From JBATBW01 sp049662565 (lineage in GTDB: Bacteria; Bacillota_I; Bacilli_A; Erysipelotrichales; Erysipelotrichaceae), in NCBI GenBank assembly GCA_049662565.1, contig JBATBW010000089.1:1-19033 (forward strand): a DNA stretch of 19,033 nucleotides. The letters are read 5' to 3'. A program made the translations under genes and the position numbers. Within the stretch, counting starts at the first letter, position 1; each line of letters begins with the position of its first letter. The notes beneath the pieces were generated by a model that was not told the origin of the DNA, ran no database searches, and saw nothing but the letters and a program-made list of their open reading frames with translations. Below, piece by piece: positions 13,146-19,033 of the stretch.

Positions 13146-15358
13146 AGTTTTTTTCCCTTTAACCTCAACGCATTACCAACTACAAACAAAGAACTACAGC
13201 TCATCGCAATTGCACCAACCATTGGTGAAAGTAATATATTATAACTAGGATATAATAAACCCGCCGCAATCGGTATACTCAAAACATTATAGAAAAATGC
13301 CCAAAACAAGTTTTGTTTAATATTAGCAATTGTCATCTTACTTAAAACAATAGCTTTATTAACATCCATTAAATCACTACGCATCAAAACGATATCAGCA
13401 CTATCAATCGCAACATCACTACCACTACCAATCGCTACACCAACATCGGCAGCAGCCAAAGCAATAGAATCATTAACACCATCACCTACCATCATAACTT
13501 TATAACCTTGTTTTTGATAATTCTTCACAACATCTGCCTTTTCGTTCGGTAAAACCTGAGAAATAATGTCATCAACACCAATTTCTTTACCAATAAAATT
13601 AGCTGTTTGTTCCTTATCTCCAGTTAATAGAATAGTCTTTATATTTAATTTCTTCAACTGCGCAATCGCTTCTTTACTATTTTCTTTAATTGGATCACTT
13701 ATACCAAAATAACCTATCATACACCCATTAAAAGCCACAAATATTACTGTCTTACCTTCATTTAAAATACTAATATAATCGATTAAATGCAAATCAATAT
13801 TATTTTCCATCATCAATTTATCATTACCTATTAAAATAACTTGATCGTCATTATCCTCGGCTTTTAATCCTTGTCCCGGTATTTCTAAATATGATTTCAC
13901 ATTATTATGATTTATTACTCCATTATCTTCACAATACCTAACAATTGCTTTAGACAACGGATGATTCGACAACAACTCCACTTGATAAACTAATTTTAAC
14001 ATCTGTTCATCAATGATTTTAATATCACTTACTTCAGCTTTTCCTTTAGTAACTGTACCAGTTTTATCAAATATTACCGCATTGACTAGGTGCGTAGTTT
14101 CTAAAGCTTCACCACTTCTAATAAGAATTTGGTTAGTCGCACCCTTACCAGTTGCAACAATAATTGCCATCGGTGTTGCTAGTCCCATTGCACACGGACA
14201 AGCAATAACTAATATAGCTGTAAATATCTTTAAAACAAACCCAATATCTTTGCCCATAATTAGCCAAATAATTGAAACAACAATACTTAAAATAATTATA
14301 ATAGGCACAAATACTCCTGCAACCTTATCCGCTACTTTTGATATCGGTGCTTTCTTTTCTAATGCCTCTTTAACAAAAGCAATAATCTTAGCAATAGTTG
14401 TATCTTCGCCAATTTTAGTTACATTTACATATATCGCACCACTAGCACACAATGAACCCGCAACAACATTACTACCAACTTCTTTTTCTACGGGTATACT
14501 TTCACCAGTCAATAATGATTCATCGACACTACCATTACCTTTAATAATAGTTCCATCTAAGGGAAATTTCATCCCACTTTTAACTAAAATTGTATCACCA
14601 ATTTTAATTGTTTGTGTAGCTACCTCTTTAATCTTCTCATCTTTAACTAATAAAGCTGTATCACTAGTCAAATCCATCAGACTTTTAATCGCAGATTTCG
14701 TTTTTTCTTTATTGTATTCTTCTAAGTATTTACCCACTCCCACTAATGCCACTACCATACTACTAGATTCGAAATATAAGTTGTGCATAAATATCATCGG
14801 ATTTTCATTAATAAATAACATTACTATGAAACTGTAAACAAAAGCCACACTACTACTCAAAGCAACTAAACTATCCATATTAGGAACACCTAAAAAAAGC
14901 GACTTAAATCCATTAATATAAAAATTTTTACCTAAATAAATAACAATAATAGAAATCAACATTTGAACAATCGCAAAATTGTAACTATTTACCATCGGTC
15001 TTATAATAGTCGGAAGATAATTATCCCCAAAAAGCATATTTCCCATTGTTAAATACATTAACAAAAAAGACAAAACCAAAGAAATAATCAATTTGAGTTT
15101 AGTATAACTTTTCTTCATTACAACGTCCTTCTTAATAATTTCTGCATTTTGTAATGAAGCATCAAAACCCGCTTTTTGAATCTTACCGATAATTTTACTA
15201 CTATCGAGAAGATTCTCGTCATATTCAATAGTCATCGTATTCATCGGTAAATTTACATTACTAAAAGTAACGCCATCTAACTTACGAGTAACTCTTTCAA
15301 TCGCACTACTACAGCTCGCACAATGCATGCCAGTAACATCATAGACTTCTTTCTTCAT
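13142..15358 (-). CDS. copA: Copper-exporting P1B-type ATPase
   Basis: Pumps Cu(I) out of the cytosol using ATP. The 738-residue protein has one N-terminal HMA domain (GMHCASC, Cys13 and Cys16), the actuator TGE at 284-286, the membrane CPC at 387-389 in ACPCAMGLATP, the phosphorylation site DKTGT (Asp431), the nucleotide-binding SNHPL at 464-468 (SEHPL in many homologues), and GDGVND at 625-630. The last membrane helix carries MSCSS near 719-723, and YN near 690, both typical of Cu(I) transporters. It is the first gene of the copper operon, with GGGTG as ribosome binding site 7 nt before ATG. Confidence 0.96.
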   Translation of the reverse strand: MKKEVYDVTGMHCASCSSAIERVTRKLDGVTFSNVNLPMNTMTIEYDENLLDSSKIIGKIQKAGFDASLQNAEIIKKDVVMKKSYTKLKLIISLVLSFLLMYLTMGNMLFGDNYLPTIIRPMVNSYNFAIVQMLISIIVIYLGKNFYINGFKSLFLGVPNMDSLVALSSSVAFVYSFIVMLFINENPMIFMHNLYFESSSMVVALVGVGKYLEEYNKEKTKSAIKSLMDLTSDTALLVKDEKIKEVATQTIKIGDTILVKSGMKFPLDGTIIKGNGSVDESLLTGESIPVEKEVGSNVVAGSLCASGAIYVNVTKIGEDTTIAKIIAFVKEALEKKAPISKVADKVAGVFVPIIIILSIVVSIIWLIMGKDIGFVLKIFTAILVIACPCAMGLATPMAIIVATGKGATNQILIRSGEALETTHLVNAVIFDKTGTVTKGKAEVSDIKIIDEQMLKLVYQVELLSNHPLSKAIVRYCEDNGVINHNNVKSYLEIPGQGLKAEDNDDQVILIGNDKLMMENNIDLHLIDYISILNEGKTVIFVAFNGCMIGYFGISDPIKENSKEAIAQLKKLNIKTILLTGDKEQTANFIGKEIGVDDIISQVLPNEKADVVKNYQKQGYKVMMVGDGVNDSIALAAADVGVAIGSGSDVAIDSADIVLMRSDLMDVNKAIVLSKMTIANIKQNLFWAFFYNVLSIPIAAGLLYPSYNILLSPMVGAIAMSCSSLFVVGNALRLKGKKL

Positions 15359-15374
15359 ATTATCACCCGTTATT

Positions 15375-15403
15375 AGTATATACCCCCTATAGGTATATTG
15401 GAA
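15375..15403 (-). promoter_or_regulatory. Promoter of copA-csoR-copZ
   Basis: On the minus strand -10 TATACT (15375-15380) and a weak -35 TTCCAA (15398-15403) at a 17-nt spacing. The spacer is filled by the CsoR-type palindrome, so repressor and RNA polymerase would compete. Confidence 0.55.
15379..15397. promoter_or_regulatory. CsoR-type operator
   Basis: The 19-nt element TATACCCCCTATAGGTATA is a palindrome of TATACC and GGTATA around a C-rich centre. It resembles known CsoR sites (TACCC separated from GGGTA by a short gap, as before copZA in Bacillus). It lies 20 nt upstream of copA and inside the promoter. Confidence 0.7.
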
Positions 15404-15414
15404 GAGATATGCTC

Positions 15415-15440
15415 AAAAAAAGATTCAATACTATTGAACC
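15415..15440 (-). terminator. Terminator after the CwlD-like amidase gene
   Basis: On the minus strand GGTTCAA and TTGAATC (one G-U pair) form a stem around TAGTA, followed by TTTTTTT (15415-15421). The TAG stop codon of the amidase is in the loop (15431-15433). Confidence 0.75.
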
Positions 15441-16159
15441 TCCCTCTTTGGATATTTAATTTTTAATTCCGATACCTTTTCTAATTTTATCGGTTGATAA
15501 TACTCTACCAACCAATCAACAATCAATTTTGATATATCCTGTTGATAATTGGGGGAAGATAATTTCAACTCTTCACTATTATTTGTTAAAAAACCACATT
15601 CAATAATAAACGAAGGTTGTTTCGCATCCTTAAGAATAATCCATGGATCCCTTTGTGCATGTAATCCTGTCCCTTGAATATTATTAAAATACTCTTGCAT
15701 GTTGTCTGCCAATTCGTAATATTGTGGATCACGCACTAATATTTGCGTACCCTTAATAGAACTATCATCTTCGTTAGCGTTTTGATGGATACTAATAGCA
15801 AAGTCCGCATTAGACCCGTTAATCACATCTAGTCTTTCTTGAACTAAGGCATTATTACCAGTATTAGTCATATAAACTTTTGCCCCTAAATTTTCTAGTT
15901 CTTTCTTCAAAATATTCGCAATATCAATATTTATTTGCGATTCATAAACTCCTGTATTAACACCAATTGTTCCTGGATCAGTTTCACCGCCATGACCTGA
16001 ATCCAAAACGATATCAAAATCAAACAATGGTAATCTTGTATCAATTACCACATGTTCTGGACCAATAACTTTAATCCCAATAAAAACACCTAAACTTAGA
16101 CACAATACCCATATTATTTGTAAAACTCTAAATTGTTTATCTCTCTTACTCTTCTTCAT
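15431..16159 (-). CDS. CwlD-like N-acetylmuramoyl-L-alanine amidase
   Basis: A zinc amidase (Amidase_3) that cuts the bond between MurNAc and the peptide stem. The 242-residue protein has a signal anchor (about 13-32) and a single catalytic domain. Zinc ligands are His56 (VLDSGHGG), Glu73 (YESQINIDIA) and His125 (SIHQNA); the catalytic Glu187 is in IIECGFLTN. No wall-binding domain is present, so it is likely held at the outer face of the membrane. Size and layout match CwlD of Bacillus, which trims spore cortex, but single-domain amidases of this kind also occur in non-sporulating species. It starts 2 nt after the small membrane protein gene and is the last of its operon. Confidence 0.9.
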   Translation of the reverse strand: MKKSKRDKQFRVLQIIWVLCLSLGVFIGIKVIGPEHVVIDTRLPLFDFDIVLDSGHGGETDPGTIGVNTGVYESQINIDIANILKKELENLGAKVYMTNTGNNALVQERLDVINGSNADFAISIHQNANEDDSSIKGTQILVRDPQYYELADNMQEYFNNIQGTGLHAQRDPWIILKDAKQPSFIIECGFLTNNSEELKLSSPNYQQDISKLIVDWLVEYYQPIKLEKVSELKIKYPKREVQ

Positions 16160-16161
16160 AA

Positions 16162-16338
16162 CTATTCCACAATTTCATATATTGGTTCTAAAGGAAAAAC
16201 TTTATAATAAATTTTTACCAAAGCAAAACCCAAACCTATAAAAAGCAAACAAGAAAAGAAAACAATCAACAATCTCTTTCGTAATTGTCTCTGTCTTCTT
16301 TTAAGATATTCTTTTTTTGATATTTTTTTATTAGACAT
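16162..16338 (-). CDS. Small single-pass membrane protein
   Basis: Family not recognised. The 58-residue product has a highly basic N-terminus (KKISKKEYLKRRQRQLRKR), one hydrophobic helix (about 22-43) and a short outside tail ending EPIYEIVE. The positive-inside rule puts the N-terminus in the cytosol. The frame is open further upstream, but I start at ATG 16336-16338: GGGG lies just before it and a likely extended -10 sits only about 20 nt upstream, so the earlier ATG would not be transcribed from that promoter. It is joined to the amidase gene by a 2-nt gap, which suggests a partner or regulator role (inference). Confidence 0.65.
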   Translation of the reverse strand: MSNKKISKKEYLKRRQRQLRKRLLIVFFSCLLFIGLGFALVKIYYKVFPLEPIYEIVE

Positions 16339-16356
16339 ATATACCCCACAACCAAC

Positions 16357-16387
16357 ATTATAACACAGATAAAACGACATTAATCAA
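16357..16387 (-). promoter_or_regulatory. Probable internal promoter for the small protein and amidase
   Basis: On the minus strand TGTGTTATAAT (extended -10; hexamer at 16357-16362) with a possible -35 TTGATT (16382-16387) at 19 nt. It overlaps the end of the metallophosphoesterase gene. Confidence 0.45.
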
Positions 16388-17168
16388 GAGGCCGCAATTT
16401 AATCATAACTACTTCTGGCCGATTATAAATACGCGGAACAAAAGTATTTTCTTTTGCCAAGCCCCTATTCACAATCATTTTACTATTATTGACATTATAT
16501 AATCCAGCTGCATATTTAGGAAATAACCATTCATCAGGTGCAACTAATCCATTTAGCAAACCGGGAATTCGCCATTGTCCACCATGAGCATGACCAGCAA
16601 GAACTAAATCATAATTATATTTTAAATAATCCTCGATATAAGATGGACGATGAGTCAACAATATATTAAATTTTGCATCATCCAAAGTTATTTTACTCAA
16701 CTGATCATCCTTTGATTCAATATAATCATCAATACCACAAACATTAACTCCTTTAAGATCAAAACAAGTACCTTCTAAAACAGTAGCTCCGAGTTTTCGG
16801 ATTTTTTTCTTAATATTTTCAATATCCTTAGTCCAATATTCATGATTGCCACTGACAAAATAAACCGGATAATCCAACTTCAACATCGTTATATAATGAT
16901 ATGACCAATAAGTTGACATCTTTTCGTCAACCATATCACCACCCAATAAAACAACATCCGGATTTATCGCATATATCCGATCCATTAAATCTTCACCATA
17001 ATCACAACCATGCAAATCACTAATAAAAGCAATAGTAATATCTTCTGTAATTCGCCTATCCTTAATTTCATAAGGAGTAATTTCAATGATTAAATTCATC
17101 CCCATGATAAACAACATCATTAACACAACTAATCCTAACCCTAAAAGCCAATAAATGAATTTTTTCAT
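16380..17168 (-). CDS. YkuE-like membrane metallophosphoesterase
   Basis: A 262-residue calcineurin-fold phosphoesterase with an N-terminal membrane anchor (about 5-27). All metal-site motifs are present in order: SDLHG (Asp51, His53), GGDMVD (Asp78), SGNHEYW (Asn108, His109), THRPS (His173) and AGHAHGGQW (His193, His195). The pattern GHAHGGQ is typical of the YkuE and LpxH-like groups. The substrate is unknown; YkuE homologues are often suggested to act on phospholipids or cell-envelope phosphates. AGGAGG lies 5 nt before the start. It follows fprA by 33 nt with no visible terminator, so readthrough is likely. Confidence 0.88.
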   Translation of the reverse strand: MKKFIYWLLGLGLVVLMMLFIMGMNLIIEITPYEIKDRRITEDITIAFISDLHGCDYGEDLMDRIYAINPDVVLLGGDMVDEKMSTYWSYHYITMLKLDYPVYFVSGNHEYWTKDIENIKKKIRKLGATVLEGTCFDLKGVNVCGIDDYIESKDDQLSKITLDDAKFNILLTHRPSYIEDYLKYNYDLVLAGHAHGGQWRIPGLLNGLVAPDEWLFPKYAAGLYNVNNSKMIVNRGLAKENTFVPRIYNRPEVVMIKLRPLD

Positions 17169-17201
17169 ACATACCTCCTAAGTAGGAACTTATATTTTCT
17201 A

Positions 17202-18353
17202 CTAAACTTTAGCTAATTCTTCTACTAATTTCTTCAAACTAATAATTGTTTCTTCTTTAATACCCGAGTTAATTGTAATATTATTTTCTAATACATTTAT
17301 ATTTTTCATATTACAAATATAATCCAACATAATTTTTTTAGCCTGTGGCGCCCAAGAACCATTTTCAATCAATGCAACTGAACGATTTTGATAATTTTTA
17401 GCCTTAAGGTGATTTAAGAAATCTTCCATAACTGGGAATATCCCCATATCATAAGTACAACAAGCTAATACTAGTTTATCATAACGAAATGCATCTTCTA
17501 ACACTTCCGATAAATCACTACGGTTTAAATCAAACAAACTAACCTTAACTCCTTTGTCTTCTAATAATTCTTTTAACATTTTACAGGCTTTCAATGTATT
17601 GCCATGAATTGAAGCACAAGCTATGGTCACCCCATTATCTTCCGGTTGGTAACTACTCCATATTTGATATTTACCCAAATAATACTCTAAATTTTCCGTT
17701 AAAACTGGCCCATGTAATGGACAAATGTTTTCAATACATAAACCACTTAACTTGCTAAGTGCATTTTGTACTTGTACGCCATATTTGCCAACAATATTGA
17801 AATAATATCTTCTTGCTTCACAAGCCCAATCTTCATCTTCATCTAATGCTCCAAACTTACCAAAGGCATCAGCAGAAAATAAAGTTCTAGAAACACTTTC
17901 ATAAGCCATCATAACTTCAGGCCAGTGGATCATTGGTGTAAAAACAAACCGTAAACTCATTTCCCCAAAACTGATAACATCATTATCCTTAACAATAATC
18001 TTCTTATCTTCAATATCAAAATCAAAGAAATTGTTCATCATTTTAAAAGTAGAAGCATTACCAATTATCTTCGCATTAGGATAAATCTCCATAACTCTTT
18101 TAAGACTACCACTATGATCAGGCTCCATATGTAAACATACAATATAGTCTAGTTCTCTTCCATTTAATGCTTGTGATAGATTAATTAGCCATTGATCAAA
18201 TTTTCTTAGATCGACACAATCCATTAATACTGTTTTCTCATCATTAATTAAGTAAGAATTATAACTCACTCCATTAGGAACAACATATTGACTTTCAAAT
18301 AAGTCAATCTCTCTATCATTAACCCCGATATAAATTATTTTATTAACTTGCAT
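17202..18353 (-). CDS. fprA: Flavodiiron protein (oxygen or NO reductase)
   Basis: A cytosolic class A flavodiiron protein that reduces O2 to water, or NO to N2O, protecting anaerobes. The 383-residue protein has a metallo-beta-lactamase-like diiron domain (about 1-240) with the full ligand set His75, Glu77, Asp79, His80 (HMEPDHSG), His143, Asp162 and His214 (CPLHGP). It is followed by a flavodoxin-like FMN domain with the phosphate loop ASIHGNT (about 247-253). I start at ATG 18351-18353: GGGAG is 5-6 nt upstream, while the ATG 12 nt earlier overlaps the AAGG. No rubredoxin or reductase partner is adjacent. Tandem TAG TAG stops end the gene. Confidence 0.94.
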   Translation of the reverse strand: MQVNKIIYIGVNDREIDLFESQYVVPNGVSYNSYLINDEKTVLMDCVDLRKFDQWLINLSQALNGRELDYIVCLHMEPDHSGSLKRVMEIYPNAKIIGNASTFKMMNNFFDFDIEDKKIIVKDNDVISFGEMSLRFVFTPMIHWPEVMMAYESVSRTLFSADAFGKFGALDEDEDWACEARRYYFNIVGKYGVQVQNALSKLSGLCIENICPLHGPVLTENLEYYLGKYQIWSSYQPEDNGVTIACASIHGNTLKACKMLKELLEDKGVKVSLFDLNRSDLSEVLEDAFRYDKLVLACCTYDMGIFPVMEDFLNHLKAKNYQNRSVALIENGSWAPQAKKIMLDYICNMKNINVLENNITINSGIKEETIISLKKLVEELAKV

Positions 18354-18407
18354 ATTTTCTCCCATCCTTAAGCAACCACACTCAAATTTAAAAATTAACC
18401 CATCAAA

Positions 18408-18427
18408 TGATATATTTAATTATATCA
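18408..18427. repeat. Perfect inverted repeat over the fprA -10 box
   Basis: TGATATA and TATATCA arms of 7 bp around 6 nt. The repeat covers the -10 hexamer of the fprA promoter, the position expected of a repressor site. No known regulator motif is recognised, and chance occurrence in AT-rich DNA is possible. Confidence 0.4.
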
Positions 18428-18429
18428 CA
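18419..18429 (-). promoter_or_regulatory. Extended -10 promoter of fprA
   Basis: TGTGATATAAT on the minus strand with the hexamer at 18419-18424. The -35 region is T-rich with no clear match. It lies just after the upstream gene's terminator and leaves a leader of roughly 60 nt. Confidence 0.6.
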
Positions 18430-18439
18430 TCAAAAATAT

Positions 18440-18476
18440 AAAAAGAAATATCTTCACTATCAAGATATTTCTTTTT
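18440..18476. terminator. Strong hairpin terminator after the GGDEF-PAS gene
   Basis: A perfect 15-bp inverted repeat (arms 18440-18454 and 18462-18476, AAAAAGAAATATCTT and its complement) around a 7-nt loop. The A and T runs at the stem ends give a T tract on the minus strand, extended by TATATTTTT. It starts 14 nt after the gene's stop and separates it from fprA. Confidence 0.75.
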
Positions 18477-18489
18477 CTTACAATGAAAA

Positions 18490-19033
18490 TTAGATATTAT
18501 TTCCCACTTTTAAATAATGCAATTTAACATACTTACCCATAAAATACTCTACTCTTGCTTTAATATGAACAGGTGTTATATTATCCACAAACAACGTTTT
18601 TTCTTCATAATATTCTAAATTCGTAATAAATTGACAACGTTCACATTTCTCACAACGTTTCCAAAATATTTCATAACAACGCTTACCCAAACAATCATCT
18701 TTTCTTTTTTTAATGATTTCACAAGCCGAATCATTAATATAAAGAATTTCACTAGTAACCGCATCGCTAATAAACACCGGATCTGTCATTTCATCAAATA
18801 TTTCCATAGTTTTATCTTTATAATCAACCATTGGAACATATTCCATTTCAGGAGTAAATATTTCAAACTTACTCTTACCATTACGTTTAGCTGATATTAA
18901 GGCCATATCAGAATTACGATATAAATCTTTATGATTAGTTCCAAATTCAGGGCAATAACAAACACCAGCTGAACAACTAATATCAATATTATCCTTTTCC
19001 AAATGGAATTTCCGACAAAGAAGAGACATTTTT
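18490..19033 (-). CDS. C-terminal part of a GGDEF-type protein with a Cys-rich PAS domain
   Basis: The frame stays open through the right edge, so the N-terminus and the GGDEF active-site motif are outside the window. The first 57 or so visible residues are the end of a GGDEF domain (ISCSAGVCYCPEFG, then LYRNSDMALISAKRNGKSKFEIF). A PAS-like domain follows (about 75-170: FDEMTDPVFISDAVTSEILYIN) with a cysteine cluster, CYEIFWKRCEKCERC, at 118-132. GGDEF domains make c-di-GMP, but activity cannot be judged here. The GGDEF-then-PAS order and the cysteines suggest sensing of metal, redox or a cofactor; that is inference. The gene ends with a strong hairpin. Confidence 0.8.
   Translation of the reverse strand, partial: KMSLLCRKFHLEKDNIDISCSAGVCYCPEFGTNHKDLYRNSDMALISAKRNGKSKFEIFTPEMEYVPMVDYKDKTMEIFDEMTDPVFISDAVTSEILYINDSACEIIKKRKDDCLGKRCYEIFWKRCEKCERCQFITNLEYYEEKTLFVDNITPVHIKARVEYFMGKYVKLHYLKVGNNI

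Noticed and set aside
14013..14837. A 274-residue open frame on the plus strand
   Set aside because: It lies wholly antisense inside copA, whose catalytic motifs are intact. Its low-complexity hydrophobic product and lack of a ribosome binding site mark it as a shadow frame.
15431..16159. Evidence that the organism forms spores (CwlD-like amidase)
   Set aside because: Single-domain Amidase_3 proteins with a signal anchor also occur in non-sporulating bacteria, and no sporulation gene is nearby.
17202..18353. A beta-lactamase, suggested by the metallo-beta-lactamase fold
   Set aside because: The HxExDH ligand set plus the C-terminal flavodoxin domain identify a flavodiiron protein.
18631..18894. 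An 87-residue plus-strand frame opposite the GGDEF-PAS gene
   Set aside because: Thr/Phe-rich shadow of a recognisable coding frame, with no start signals.

Overview
This is a compact, AT-rich chromosomal window in which all genes but one lie on the minus strand. Short intergenic gaps, 4-bp ATGA gene overlaps, strong AGGAGG-type ribosome binding sites, TRTGnTATAAT extended -10 promoters, Gram-positive wall genes and a flavodiiron protein point to an anaerobic or oxygen-sensitive low-GC Bacillota. The dockerin and cadherin-like beta-sandwich domains suggest a gut Bacilli, Erysipelotrichia or Clostridia lineage; this assignment is inference. TGA is used as a stop (murF-like gene, alpha/beta hydrolase, maf, copA), so the genetic code is standard. 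No rRNA, tRNA, CRISPR, insertion sequence or phage gene was seen, and no stretch over 300 bases lacks a gene.

Layout, in minus-strand reading order from the right edge. A c-di-GMP type GGDEF protein with a C-terminal PAS domain is cut by the window end (18490-19033) and closed by a 15-bp hairpin. Next comes a run of flavodiiron protein fprA, a YkuE-like metallophosphoesterase, a 58-residue membrane protein and a CwlD-like amidase (18353 to 15431), with a likely internal promoter before the small protein. The copper operon copA-csoR-copZ follows (15358 to 12668), with a CsoR-type operator inside its promoter spacer. The only plus-strand gene, a CNNM/CBS hemolysin-family membrane protein (11292-12644), converges on it and shares a bidirectional terminator. 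Then come xthA-maf-ygjP-like (11113 to 9219) and alpha/beta hydrolase, membrane-anchored MurF-like ligase and VanZ-RDD fusion (9103 to 5647). The last operon runs from a secreted glucosaminidase with a C-terminal dockerin through a membrane-anchored cohesin protein, a Nudix hydrolase and D-Ala-D-Ala ligase, into a gene cut by the left edge (5542 to 1).

The dominant theme is the cell wall: precursor synthesis (Ddl, MurF-like), wall hydrolysis (glucosaminidase, amidase) and envelope proteins (VanZ-RDD). Housekeeping, copper-stress and oxygen-stress genes are interleaved. The most striking element is the dockerin enzyme encoded immediately before a single-pass membrane cohesin. It looks like a two-gene system that would dock an autolysin onto the cell membrane, using the cellulosome pairing principle for the cell's own wall.
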